Assembly: GCA_016788425.1 (NCBI GenBank)
Contig: JAEURQ010000002.1
Coordinates: 558,001-622,000 of the forward strand
Length of the DNA: 64,000 nucleotides
Reading direction: 5' to 3'
Source: Chthonomonas sp.
Lineage (GTDB): Bacteria; Armatimonadota; Fimbriimonadia; Fimbriimonadales; Fimbriimonadaceae
Shown here: in pieces, positions 25,747 to 33,672 of the stretch
Layout: each line of letters begins with the position of its first letter
Position numbering within the stretch: position 1 is the stretch's first letter
Position numbers and translations under genes: made by a program
The notes under the pieces: model-generated
Seen by the model: only the letters and a program-made list of their open reading frames with translations
The model's database searches: none
What the model was told of the DNA's origin: nothing

Positions 25747-26027
25747 CGCGAAGCTCCGTTAGCTCGTTCAATATAATTTACTTGAAGATCGCGCACTAAG
25801 TTACGAATTTGGCGCTTATCCTCGTCATCCAGCTTCGCTTCCAGGTGTTTCGCGAGGTCGGAAACCACGTCCACCGCCACCTTTGCCTGCTCCAAATCGT
25901 TCTGCATTTGGCCAGTCAGCGGGTCGGGTTGCAGCCCGAGCTTGCTCCACGCAACTTGCGAAACTTGCTCCAGCATGATCATCAACAACGAGTGCACATC
26001 AATCGGCTCGGTCGGCGTATTGCTCAT
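25743..26027 (-). CDS. DUF1844 family protein
   Basis: A 94-residue protein beginning MSNTPTEPIDVHSLLMIMLEQVSQVAWSKLG. The core, with MIMLEQVSQVAW, LGLQPDPLTGQMQNDLEQAKVAVDVVSDL and DDEDKRQIRNLVRDLQVNYI, is the DUF1844 pattern, found across Armatimonadota, Planctomycetes, Acidobacteria and relatives. Function is unknown. The ATG at 26027 is chosen because the family starts just before the first helix; the in-frame upstream extension is unlike any homologue I recall. An 11-base palindrome sits directly upstream of the start. It opens the three-gene minus-strand unit. Confidence 0.82.
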   Translation of the reverse strand: MSNTPTEPIDVHSLLMIMLEQVSQVAWSKLGLQPDPLTGQMQNDLEQAKVAVDVVSDLAKHLEAKLDDEDKRQIRNLVRDLQVNYIERANGASR

Positions 26028-26038
26028 GAACAGTGTTC
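26028..26038. promoter_or_regulatory. Short palindrome abutting the DUF1844 start
   Basis: GAACAGTGTTC is a perfect 11-base dyad with its centre at 26033, immediately before the start codon. It resembles a half-spaced Gram-positive SOS box but has three rather than four central bases. It could be an operator; no protein can be assigned. Confidence 0.25.
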
Positions 26039-26160
26039 TGGACGCGCGCTCCGGCACGAACGTCGCAGAGAGTTTTACTAGGTTCCTCGCACAATTCGCG
26101 GTAAAGTTTTCGCCAGAACGAACGTCTAACACTCAACGCCATTCGGGCTACACTACAACC

Positions 26161-27156
26161 ATGTCATTGACACTTATCGCCGCTCTCGCGTTGCAATCCG
26201 CCGCCGCGCCCGCCCAAGAAGCCGTGACTCTGCACCGCGTTCTCAAAAAGGGTGACTCCCTGAGCTACCGCGTCAACGGCTGGCTCTTCTCCGAGCAGCG
26301 CGAGCAGAACCTCGTCACGTTCCTGCCGAGCGAAGAAGGCGTTGACTACGATTTCACGCTCAACATCGTGGAAGAAAAGGCCGATGGCATCGCCCGCGCC
26401 ATCTATCGCCGGCCCTACATGACCATCATCACCGGCGAAAGTTCCAATTCGCCCGAGATCCGCAAGAAGGAAAAGTCCGATTGGAACCTCGAACTCCTCC
26501 TCTCGCCGACCAACGAAGTTCTCGACGTCAAGGACATCACGCCGAAGCCCACGACGAAGCCGCCCAAGAAGCCGGCCAAGCCCATTTTCGCGCTCACGCC
26601 GAGCGGCAAGCTCAACTCGGCCGGCCAAGATATCGTCGGCAAGTACATTGGCGATATCGCCCGGCTCGCCATGTTCGTGGGTGATCTCGATAGCGGCATG
26701 GACTTCAACCCCAAGCTGCCGTTCTCGCCGATCAAGCCCGGCAAAACCTGGAAAAAGACCGTTGGCTACTCGCCGCAGCGCCTGAAGGGAAGCAAGAATT
26801 CTGCCGTGCAGCGTCTGGATTACACGTTCACCTATGTCGGTCTCGCAAGTTTTAACGGCGTGAAGGTCCACCGAATCACCGCCACGCTCGACCTCAACAC
26901 CGACGCCGGCGAGTTCATCAACCAGAGCCTCGGCATGAAGCCATCAGAGTCGGGACTCAAGAAATTCCAGCTTGCGCTAAAGGCCAACATCGAATACGAT
27001 CTCGACCTCAAGACGTGCCACACCATGGCTGCGCGGGCCACCAGCGAGGCCGGCGCCAAGCTGGAAGTGACCACGTCCAACGACGCCGTCTTGGAGCTAA
27101 ATATGAAGGGCAAGACCGATCTCAAGCTCATGTCTGCGAAAAACGGCAAGGCTTAG
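26161..27156 (+). CDS. Secreted protein of unknown function
   Basis: A 331-residue protein with an N-terminal signal peptide (MSLTLIAALALQSAAAPAQE; likely cleavage near residue 19). The mature part is beta-rich with repeated strands (DYDFTLNIVEEKADGIARAIYRRPY, TFTYVGLASFNGVKVHRITATLDL) and a Lys/Pro linker (KPTTKPPKKPAKP, about 122-134). I do not recognise a family. The ATG at 26161 is the start that places the signal peptide first; the frame is open much further upstream, but that extension would overlap the divergent DUF1844 gene. A small membrane protein follows after 15 bases. Confidence 0.65.
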   Translation: MSLTLIAALALQSAAAPAQEAVTLHRVLKKGDSLSYRVNGWLFSEQREQNLVTFLPSEEGVDYDFTLNIVEEKADGIARAIYRRPYMTIITGESSNSPEIRKKEKSDWNLELLLSPTNEVLDVKDITPKPTTKPPKKPAKPIFALTPSGKLNSAGQDIVGKYIGDIARLAMFVGDLDSGMDFNPKLPFSPIKPGKTWKKTVGYSPQRLKGSKNSAVQRLDYTFTYVGLASFNGVKVHRITATLDLNTDAGEFINQSLGMKPSESGLKKFQLALKANIEYDLDLKTCHTMAARATSEAGAKLEVTTSNDAVLELNMKGKTDLKLMSAKNGKA

Positions 27157-27171
27157 GCCACAATAGGGGTG

Positions 27172-27552
27172 ATGAATTTCTTGCCCGTGAGCCCGCTTGG
27201 CGTCTTTTTGTTTGAACCGGGGGAAGTGACGGCTGGGCCGCTGCTGATCTCGTTCATCGTCATTCTCGGGATCGGCATTCTGTTCATGGCGCTTGGCTCC
27301 TTCATGGACATCGACCGGAAGCGCAAGGGTATCAAGTATCTGTCCATCCCCTGGTTTGCGCTCGCGGCGTGGTGGGGCTACAACTATTGGGCGTACTCGC
27401 AAGAATCAATCGCCCTCAAGCTCAATCTGGTCGGCGGGAGCTCGCTCACGGCCTACCGTGTGATCTTCTTCGGGCCGCTTGCGATGGCGATCATCGCGCT
27501 TGGATTCTGCGTTTACTGGGATAAGTTCCGCCGCGACGACGAAGTATTCTAA
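27172..27552 (+). CDS. Small membrane protein
   Basis: A 126-residue protein with three hydrophobic segments (LLISFIVILGIGILFMALGSF about 24-44, YLSIPWFALAAWWGYNYWAY about 55-75, VIFFGPLAMAIIALGFCVYW about 96-115) and a charged end (DKFRRDDEVF). No family recognised. The ATG at 27172 has aggggt 4-9 bases upstream; an adjacent GTG at 27169 would add one residue. It sits between the unknown secreted protein and phhA. Confidence 0.55.
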   Translation: MNFLPVSPLGVFLFEPGEVTAGPLLISFIVILGIGILFMALGSFMDIDRKRKGIKYLSIPWFALAAWWGYNYWAYSQESIALKLNLVGGSSLTAYRVIFFGPLAMAIIALGFCVYWDKFRRDDEVF

Positions 27553-27582
27553 CGGACGACCCTGGCGATCAACGAAGCTCTC

Positions 27583-28494
27583 ATGGCGACCACACTCGGA
27601 CTCACCACCACTCAAGCCCCTTTTATTGAAGAGGCTCAAAGCCGCGGGGAAATGTATATCGAGCAGCCGTACGAACTGTACTCGCCCGATAACCACGAAG
27701 CCTGGACGCGGCTCTATTCGCGCATGTTGCCGCAGTGGGAAAAGTATGCCAACGAGCACTTTATGCGCGGCATCGCCAACCTATGCCTCTCGCCCGAGCG
27801 TGTTCCGCGCCTGGAAGACGTCAACAAGTTCCTGAATCCGCTCACCGGCTTCCAGGCGAAGGCGGTCAGCGGCTACGTTCCTGCGTATCACTTCTTCGAA
27901 TCGCTTCGCCGCCGCGAGTTCCCGACGACGATCACCATTCGGCACAAGGACAAGCTCGACTATCTGCCCGAGCCGGACATTTTCCACGACATCAGCGGGC
28001 ACGTTCCGATGCACACCGACCGCGCGTTTGCCGATGCGCTCGTGCGTTTTGGCGAGTGCGCCCACACCGCGGCCCTGCGCGCCAAGGAAGTGAAAGATGA
28101 GCACGAACGCGTGCGCAAGTTGGAGAGCGTGATCAAGGCGATGGCGCGGTTTTTCTGGTTTACGGTGGAGTTCGGCCTCATGCGCGATTCGAAATCCAGC
28201 GCCCTCAAGGCGTATGGCAGCGGCTTGCTGAGCTCGTATGGCGAGCTGCAGCATTGCATCGAATCACCGGACGTGCAGCGCTATCCGATCCAGATGGAAT
28301 GGGTCGTCAACCAGTATTTTGAGATCGACCACTACCAGCCGCTGCTGTTCATCGTGGATTCGTTCGACCACTTGTTTGAACTGGTGGACCAGCTGGAGCG
28401 CTGGATGCTGGAAGGGAAGCTGGACCACGTCTCGCCGGGCGAACCCGCGGTCAACGAGGCGGATTTGGCGAGCTTCTTGGAAGCGACGGTTTAA
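27583..28494 (+). CDS. phhA: Phenylalanine 4-monooxygenase
   Basis: A 303-residue aromatic amino acid hydroxylase of the bacterial monomeric type. The non-heme iron ligands are His135 and His140 in FHDISGHVP and Glu196 in FWFTVEFGL; GYVPAYHFFESL (pterin and substrate region) and YGSGLLSSYGEL are also intact. It converts phenylalanine to tyrosine using O2 and a tetrahydropterin. No regulatory ACT domain is present, as expected. No phhB or tyrosine-catabolic gene is adjacent. The reading frame ends at TAA 28492-28494, after which the same frame continues open through an unusual 21-base periodic tract. Confidence 0.95.
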   Translation: MATTLGLTTTQAPFIEEAQSRGEMYIEQPYELYSPDNHEAWTRLYSRMLPQWEKYANEHFMRGIANLCLSPERVPRLEDVNKFLNPLTGFQAKAVSGYVPAYHFFESLRRREFPTTITIRHKDKLDYLPEPDIFHDISGHVPMHTDRAFADALVRFGECAHTAALRAKEVKDEHERVRKLESVIKAMARFFWFTVEFGLMRDSKSSALKAYGSGLLSSYGELQHCIESPDVQRYPIQMEWVVNQYFEIDHYQPLLFIVDSFDHLFELVDQLERWMLEGKLDHVSPGEPAVNEADLASFLEATV

Positions 28495-28655
28495 ACCTTC
28501 GCCGCCAAGAGCGTCATCCTGGCCGCCAAACCGTGCATCGTCGCCGCGAAGAAGCCCATCTTCGCGGCCATCATCACGATTTCCGCGGCCACCACACCCA
28601 CTTTCGCCGCCAAAGCCCACGCCAGCGCGGCCAAAAGATGAACCCGTGCGGCCAC
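28491..28655 (-). CDS. Putative heptad-repeat peptide, antisense to the phhA 3-prime gap
   Basis: Reading the minus strand from a GTG at 28655 to TAA at 28493-28491 gives 54 residues made almost entirely of seven-residue units of the form h-A-A-(K/R/E/T)-h-x-x, for example LAAKVGV, VAAEIVM, MAAKMGF, FAATMHG, LAARMTL and the final LAAKV. Eight units are seen at DNA level as an imperfect 21-base repeat built on gcsgcc. The frame is open from a stop at 28679. The peptide would form a hydrophobic or amphipathic helix. No ribosome-binding site is clear, and the complementary plus-strand frame also gives AAK-type heptads but is interrupted by TGA at 28639. It may be a real small protein or only repetitive DNA. 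Confidence 0.35.
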   Translation of the reverse strand: MAARVHLLAALAWALAAKVGVVAAEIVMMAAKMGFFAATMHGLAARMTLLAAKV

Positions 28656-28680
28656 GAAGCCACGGGTAACATCGGCTTAC

Positions 28681-30498
28681 ATGCGACCCACCCTCTGCGT
28701 TGCCCTCCTCGCCGTCGCCGGCGTCTCCATGGCCCAGCGCGCCAATACGCGCGACCTTTACGACAAGGCCGAATACATGATTCCGATGCGCGACGGCGTG
28801 AAGCTGTACACCGCGGTTTACACGCCCAAAAAGCCGCGCGCGGCGACCAACCCCATGCTCATGGAGCGCACGCCCTACGGCTGCTGGCCGTACGGCCCCA
28901 CGCAGTTCGATCAGATCGCCGAGCGCTGGGCGAGCCGCGACTATATCATCGTCAACCAAGACGTGCGCGGGCGCTATCTGAGCGAGGGCGACTTCGAAGA
29001 ATTGCGGCCCCAACTGCAGATTCGAACCGGAAAATGGGACACCGACGAGAGCACGGATACCTACGACACGATTGAGTTTTTGACCAAAAAGGTGGCCGGC
29101 AACAATGGGCGTGTCGGCATTATGGGCATCTCGTATCCGGGCGGCTATGCCGCGCTCGCCGCGCTGAGCGGGCACCCCGCGCTGCGCGCCGTGAGTCCGC
29201 AAGCCCCCACAACGGACTGGTTTGTGGGCGACGATGTGCACCATTTGGGCGCGTTCTTCCTGCAAGATAACGCGAGTTTCATGCAGTTTTTCACGCCGCG
29301 CGGCCCGGAACCGACGCTGGAATCCAAGGGCACGCGCCTGCCCATCGGCTCGGACAGCTACAAGTGGTTTCTCGAACTCGGCCCGATCAAAAACATCGAC
29401 GAGAAGTACTTTAAGTTCCAAAATCACTACTGGACGGATATCATGAACAATCCGGATTACAACCACTTCTGGACGAGCCGGGCCGTGCAACACCAACTGC
29501 GCAACGTAAAGTGCGCGATGCTGAATGTGGGCGGATTGTTCGACGCGGAGGACTGTTACGGCCCGCAAGCATGCTACCGCGAAAACGAAAAGAACAGCCC
29601 GGCGAGCAAAAACCACCTGGTGCTCGGGCCGTGGAGCCACGGCATGTGGGCCTCGCCGAGCGGCGATTCGCTGGGCGACCAAAAGTGGGGAAGCGCGACC
29701 AGCAAATGGTACCAAGACAACGTCGAAGTGCCGTTTTTCGAGACGCATTTGCGCGGCGACGGCAAGGCAAAACTGGCCGAGGCCACGGTCTTTGATTCCG
29801 GCGCAAAGAAGTGGAGCACGTTTACGGTGTGGCCGCCGAAAACATCGGCGGTGAACCTGGTGTTGAATGGCGATCGGACAATTTCGATCGGCGGCGCCGG
29901 GAAGTCCGGCGAGATTTCGTGGACGAGCGACCCCGCGAATCCGGTGCCGTATCAAACCGCGGGCAGCGGCGGCCGCAAGAGCACGTACATGCTCGCCGAC
30001 CAGCGATTTGTGAGCGGTCGCGCGGATGTGATTACGTTCGTTTCCGCGCCGTTGACCAAGCCTCTGACGCTGGCTGGCGACTTGGAGCCGGTGCTGCGGA
30101 TGAAAACGAGCGGCACCGACATGGACGTGATTGTCAAGCTGATTGACCAGTATCCGGACGATGCTCCGACGCCATTTTCGGGCGGCTATCAGATGCTGGT
30201 GCGCGGCGAGGTGCTGCGTGGCAAATACCGCAATAGCCTGAGCAATCCGCGGCCATTTGTGCCCGGCGCGTATGAGGAAGTGCGCTACAAAATGCCGCAG
30301 ATATTGCACACGTTTGCCGCAGGACATCGCGTGGCGGTGCAGGTGCAGAGCAGCTGGTTCCCGCTGGTGGACCGCAATCCGCACAAGTTTTTGAACATCT
30401 ATCAGGCGAACGAGGCGGACTTTGTGAAGGCGGAGATTTCGCTGGCTTGCGGTGGCGGCGCGTCGGGCAGCCACTTGGCGGTCGGCACCCTTCCTTAA
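28681..30498 (+). CDS. Secreted CocE/NonD-type (S15) alpha/beta hydrolase
   Basis: A 605-residue protein with a signal peptide (MRPTLCVALLAVAGVSMA, cut near 18). The catalytic domain has MIPMRDGVKLYTAVYTPK (33-50), ERTPYG, the NQDVRGRYLSEG loop and the nucleophile elbow GISYPGG (Ser151); Asp in VGGLFDAED (near 285) and His in GPWSHGMW (near 320) complete the triad. The C-terminal third is the jelly-roll domain of X-Pro dipeptidyl-peptidase / alpha-amino-acid ester hydrolase proteins. It probably cleaves amino-acid esters or acylated peptides outside the cytoplasm. It starts 186 bases after phhA and is followed by an MFS gene with a 3-base gap. Confidence 0.88.
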   Translation: MRPTLCVALLAVAGVSMAQRANTRDLYDKAEYMIPMRDGVKLYTAVYTPKKPRAATNPMLMERTPYGCWPYGPTQFDQIAERWASRDYIIVNQDVRGRYLSEGDFEELRPQLQIRTGKWDTDESTDTYDTIEFLTKKVAGNNGRVGIMGISYPGGYAALAALSGHPALRAVSPQAPTTDWFVGDDVHHLGAFFLQDNASFMQFFTPRGPEPTLESKGTRLPIGSDSYKWFLELGPIKNIDEKYFKFQNHYWTDIMNNPDYNHFWTSRAVQHQLRNVKCAMLNVGGLFDAEDCYGPQACYRENEKNSPASKNHLVLGPWSHGMWASPSGDSLGDQKWGSATSKWYQDNVEVPFFETHLRGDGKAKLAEATVFDSGAKKWSTFTVWPPKTSAVNLVLNGDRTISIGGAGKSGEISWTSDPANPVPYQTAGSGGRKSTYMLADQRFVSGRADVITFVSAPLTKPLTLAGDLEPVLRMKTSGTDMDVIVKLIDQYPDDAPTPFSGGYQMLVRGEVLRGKYRNSLSNPRPFVPGAYEEVRYKMPQILHTFAAGHRVAVQVQSSWFPLVDRNPHKFLNIYQANEADFVKAEISLACGGGASGSHLAVGTLP

Positions 30499-30501
30499 GG
30501 C

Positions 30502-31725
30502 ATGGCACCCTCGCGGCTGTACCCGCTGATCACGTTCGGAATGGGGCTGGGCTACGCGCTGTTTTGGACGGTGGCGCTGTACTTTCAGGACAAGGTCGTG
30601 GGGATTTTGCCGTTCCAAATGGTGCTTCTGGGCACGTTTAGCGAGATTACGATCTTTCTTTGCGAGATTCCGACCGGGATTGTCGCGGACCTTTACTCAC
30701 GAAAACTCAGCGTGATCATCGGCTTGGTGCTGTTGGGCATCGGGTTCTTCGTGCAGCCGTTCTTCGCGTCGTGGGCGGGCCTGGTGGTGGGCATGGTTTT
30801 GTGGGGCCTCGGAGAGACTTTTCTTTCCGGTGCGTTTGAGGCGTGGGTCGCGGACGAGCTTCCGCATGAACCGGGCGCGCCGTCCGCGCCGACGATGTTC
30901 ATTCGCGGCAGCCAATCGCAGCAACTCGGCTATGTCGCGGGATTGTGGGTCGCGGTGATCGTCGGGCAGCACAATTTGGCGTGGCCAGGACTCGCCTCGG
31001 GCGGCGTGTTCGCTATTATGGCGGTGATGGCGCTTGTGTTGATGTCGGAGAAGGGCTTCCACCGCGCGGCAGAATCCGAACGCAGCACGTGGCAGCATTT
31101 CGGCCACACTCTGCGCACGGGTTTGGCGATTGCGGGCCGCAAACCACTGCTGCGCGACGCGCTGATGGTGGTGTTTTTCATCGGCTTGGCGAGCGAGGCG
31201 TTCGATCGCCTGTGGACGAAGCACATCACGAATATCGGCATGCCGCAAACCTTGCCCAGCGAAATCTACTGGTTCGCCATTCTCAACACACTCGCCATCG
31301 CGGGCGCGTTTTGCTTCATGACGATGGTGCGTCGCCGCGGCATGGAGCGCGATGGCTGGGTGGTGATTCGCCTCATCCGCGCCTTGCTATTCGCCCTCAT
31401 CGCCGCGACGCTCGCATTCGCGTTGGCCGGGCAGTTTTGGCTCGCCGCAGCGGGGCTTGTCATCGGGCGGGCGATCCGTCGCTGCCTCGATCCGCTCACC
31501 AGCGCGTGGGTCAACGATCACGCGGAGCCCGAGGTGCGCGCCACGATGCTGAGCATGAAGGGACAATCGCACGGGCTCGGCGAATTGCTCGGCGGCCCCG
31601 CGCTCGGCGCGATCTCGAGCCTTCGCTCGGTGTCGGCGGCGCTCATCGCCTCGGCGCTGACCAACACGCCTGGCTGGCTCACGGCTTGGCGCGCCTCGCA
31701 ACGCAAAAAAGCAGCGGATCAATGA
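30502..31725 (+). CDS. Major facilitator superfamily transporter
   Basis: A 407-residue protein with about 12 hydrophobic segments. The loop between helices 2 and 3 contains GIVADLYSRKLSVIIG, the MFS motif A pattern (G-x-x-x-D-x-x-x-R/K). A central hydrophilic loop (SEKGFHRAAESERSTWQHFG) divides the two six-helix halves, and the sequence around CEIPTGIVADLYSRK resembles sugar or drug exporters of the tetracycline-like type. The substrate is unknown; close spacing to the secreted hydrolase suggests it could import the hydrolase product. The stop codon lies inside the terminator hairpin shared with the convergent E2 gene. Confidence 0.85.
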   Translation: MAPSRLYPLITFGMGLGYALFWTVALYFQDKVVGILPFQMVLLGTFSEITIFLCEIPTGIVADLYSRKLSVIIGLVLLGIGFFVQPFFASWAGLVVGMVLWGLGETFLSGAFEAWVADELPHEPGAPSAPTMFIRGSQSQQLGYVAGLWVAVIVGQHNLAWPGLASGGVFAIMAVMALVLMSEKGFHRAAESERSTWQHFGHTLRTGLAIAGRKPLLRDALMVVFFIGLASEAFDRLWTKHITNIGMPQTLPSEIYWFAILNTLAIAGAFCFMTMVRRRGMERDGWVVIRLIRALLFALIAATLAFALAGQFWLAAAGLVIGRAIRRCLDPLTSAWVNDHAEPEVRATMLSMKGQSHGLGELLGGPALGAISSLRSVSAALIASALTNTPGWLTAWRASQRKKAADQ

Positions 31726-31736
31726 CCCGCTGCTTT
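31708..31736. terminator. Bidirectional terminator between MFS and E2 genes
   Basis: A perfect 10-bp stem (aaagcagcgg 31708-31717 / ccgctgcttt 31727-31736, 9-base loop) is flanked by A-rich sequence on one side and ttt on the other, so it can act for both converging transcripts. The MFS stop codon is in the loop. Confidence 0.65.
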
Positions 31737-31754
31737 GGTTAGTCGGCGCGAACC

Positions 31755-33011
31755 TTACTTAAAGAACGCGAAGCTTTCGAGCTTTTGTCGTACGCTCAGC
31801 AAGAACCGGCCCGCCACCCCGCCATCGATGATGCGGTGATCGTAGGTGAGCACCAGGTTCATGATGGAGCGGATCGCGATCATGTCTTCGATGATCGCCG
31901 GGACCTTCTTGATGGTGTACGTGCCGAGAATCGCGGCTTGCGGCGCGTTGATCATCGGCGTGCCCAGCAAGGCGCCGTAGCTGCCCGGGTTGGTCAGCGT
32001 AAAGGTGCCGCCCTGCACGTCGCTCACGCCGAGCGTGTTGCTGCGCGCCTTCTTGGCGATGCCTTCGAGTTCCTTCGCAATCTCAATCAGCGTCTTGTTG
32101 TTCGCCTCGCGGATGACGGGGACGATCAGTCCTTCGTCTCCCTTTGCGCCGAGCGAAACGGCGACGCCCATGTGGACATTCTTATTCTTGACAATGTTGT
32201 TGTCCGGCATCAGGGCCGCGTTGACGAGCGGGAATTCCAGCAGCGCCTCGCTAATCGCCTTGATAAAGAACGGGGTGTAGGTGAGCTTGACGCCGAACTG
32301 AGCCTGGAACGACTCCTTGTTCTGCTCGCGGAACTTCACCATGTTGGTCACGTCAACCTCGGTGACGGTGCTCACGGTCGGGACCTGCGAGCTCTTCACC
32401 ATGTGGTCGGCAATCATCTTGCGCATGCCAACCAGGGCTTCCATCGTCTGCTCCGGCCCGGCTACGGTGGCGGGTGCACTGGCGACCTCGAGCTTGGCGG
32501 CGGGAGCCGAGGGCTTTCCTTGGCCACCACCGGCCAGGAACCCTTCAATATCTTTCTTGGTGACGCGACCACCGGTGCCCGAACCCGCGATTTGGGCGAG
32601 TTGACCGTCGCCGATGCCGTTTGCCTTGGCAATTGAGCGCACAACGGGGGTGTACCAGCGGCGATCGCCACTCGCGGCGGGGGCCGGCGCAGCTTCTTCG
32701 GCAACCGGAGCCACGGCCGCGGGCTTGGCTTCGGCGGGGGTTTGAGCCGCCGGGGCGTCGGCGACGTAGTCGCCGGTGTCGTCGATGAGGCCCATGGCGT
32801 GGAACACTTCCACCGGACCGCCCTCGGGAATCAGGATTTTAACGAGCACTCCGGAGGCGGGTGCAGGGAGTTCGGTGTTGACCTTGTCGGTCATGATCTC
32901 CACAATCGGTTCGTCTTCCTTAACGGTGTCGCCCACTTGCTTGAGCCAGCGACTTACCGTTCCTTCGTGGACGGACTCGCCGAGTTCGGGCATCAAAATT
33001 TCGATTGCCAT
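31755..33011 (-). CDS. Dihydrolipoamide acyltransferase (2-oxoacid dehydrogenase E2)
   Basis: A 418-residue E2 subunit: one lipoyl domain (1-78, lipoylated Lys43 in EIMTDKVNTELPAP), an Ala/Pro linker (about 80-110), an E3-binding domain (about 118-150, TPVVRSIAKANGI.. GTGGRVTKKDIEGFL), a second Ala-rich linker, and the catalytic domain (about 190-418) with the active-site block TYDHRIIDGG near the C-terminus. It transfers acyl groups from E1 to CoA. E1 and E3 genes are not adjacent, so whether it belongs to pyruvate, branched-chain or oxoglutarate dehydrogenase is open; the MPELGESVHEGTVSRW start leans toward the branched-chain or oxoglutarate group. A GNAT gene lies 8 bases upstream. Confidence 0.93.
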   Translation of the reverse strand: MAIEILMPELGESVHEGTVSRWLKQVGDTVKEDEPIVEIMTDKVNTELPAPASGVLVKILIPEGGPVEVFHAMGLIDDTGDYVADAPAAQTPAEAKPAAVAPVAEEAAPAPAASGDRRWYTPVVRSIAKANGIGDGQLAQIAGSGTGGRVTKKDIEGFLAGGGQGKPSAPAAKLEVASAPATVAGPEQTMEALVGMRKMIADHMVKSSQVPTVSTVTEVDVTNMVKFREQNKESFQAQFGVKLTYTPFFIKAISEALLEFPLVNAALMPDNNIVKNKNVHMGVAVSLGAKGDEGLIVPVIREANNKTLIEIAKELEGIAKKARSNTLGVSDVQGGTFTLTNPGSYGALLGTPMINAPQAAILGTYTIKKVPAIIEDMIAIRSIMNLVLTYDHRIIDGGVAGRFLLSVRQKLESFAFFK

Positions 33012-33019
33012 GAGTAGCG

Positions 33020-33622
33020 TTAGTTTACCTTTGCCTCAGGCAGTTTCAAACGTTCGATGAGGCCCGCTTTGGCTTCCGGCCACTCGGCATCGGTGAGGCT
33101 AAACATGACCGTGTCGCGAACAAAGCCGTTCGGCTGAATCGCGTGGTTGCGCAAGGTGCCCTCCAGCTTCGCGCCAAGCTTCATGATCGCTCGCTGCGAG
33201 TGGTAGTTGCGGCCATCGGTCTTCAGTTGGACGCGCAGGCAGAGCCATCGCTCAAAGGCTTGTTCGAGCATGAGGAGTTTGACTTCGGGATTCACCGAGG
33301 TGCCGCGAAAGTCGGGTCGGTACCAGGTCATGCCGATTTCGAGAGCCCGGTGCTCCTCGCGCATGTCCATAAACGTGGACATGCCCACGAACTCGCCGGT
33401 GCCGCGATCTTCGATGACAAACGCCTGGGTGCGGCGCGCCCGCAGCAGTTGCTCGACAAAGTCGCGCGAGCCTTCCAAGTCAAAGGTGGCCGGCTGAATC
33501 GTGACGAAGTATTTGAACGTGTCCGGCTCCAGATGCGGCTGAACCAGAAAGGCATCCTGCAGTTGCAGAGGGCGGATGCGCACGCGTTGGCCGCGAAGTT
33601 CGAGCGGCTGAGTCCATTCCAT
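33020..33622 (-). CDS. GNAT acetyltransferase, RimJ/RimL-like
   Basis: A 200-residue protein with the RimJ/L-type pattern: early LRGQRVRIRPLQLQDA, FVIEDRGTGEFVGMSTFMD, ALEIGMTWYRPDFRGTSVNPEVKLLML and LCLRVQLKTDGRNYHSQRAIMKLGAKLEGTLRNH, where RAIMKLGA and EGTLR are the usual late motifs. Members acetylate the N-terminus of ribosomal proteins or detoxify small amines; the substrate here is not known. It is likely co-transcribed with the E2 gene 8 bases downstream. Confidence 0.85.
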   Translation of the reverse strand: MEWTQPLELRGQRVRIRPLQLQDAFLVQPHLEPDTFKYFVTIQPATFDLEGSRDFVEQLLRARRTQAFVIEDRGTGEFVGMSTFMDMREEHRALEIGMTWYRPDFRGTSVNPEVKLLMLEQAFERWLCLRVQLKTDGRNYHSQRAIMKLGAKLEGTLRNHAIQPNGFVRDTVMFSLTDAEWPEAKAGLIERLKLPEAKVN

Positions 33623-33639
33623 AGTTCAATTATTGGTCA

Positions 33640-33664
33640 TTGGGGGGCGAATCTCGCCCCCCAA
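33640..33664 (-). terminator. Strong hairpin downstream of the Gfo/Idh/MocA gene
   Basis: An 11-bp perfect stem (ttggggggcga 33640-33650 / tcgccccccaa 33654-33664) with a 3-base loop lies 8 bases after the minus-strand stop of the oxidoreductase. The following minus-strand bases (tgaccaataattg) are AT-rich but not a T tract, so termination efficiency is uncertain. Confidence 0.55.
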
Positions 33665-33672
33665 ATGGCGAC

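Noticed and set aside
26028-26038. LexA/SOS box upstream of the DUF1844 gene
   Set aside because: The dyad GAACAGTGTTC has three central bases instead of the four of the Gram-positive SOS box, and no DNA-repair gene is adjacent.
28264-30618. 784-codon minus-strand open frame opposite the S15 hydrolase
   Set aside because: Shadow of a high G+C plus-strand gene with a full catalytic triad; only its short segment in the gap (another frame) was kept as an ORF candidate.
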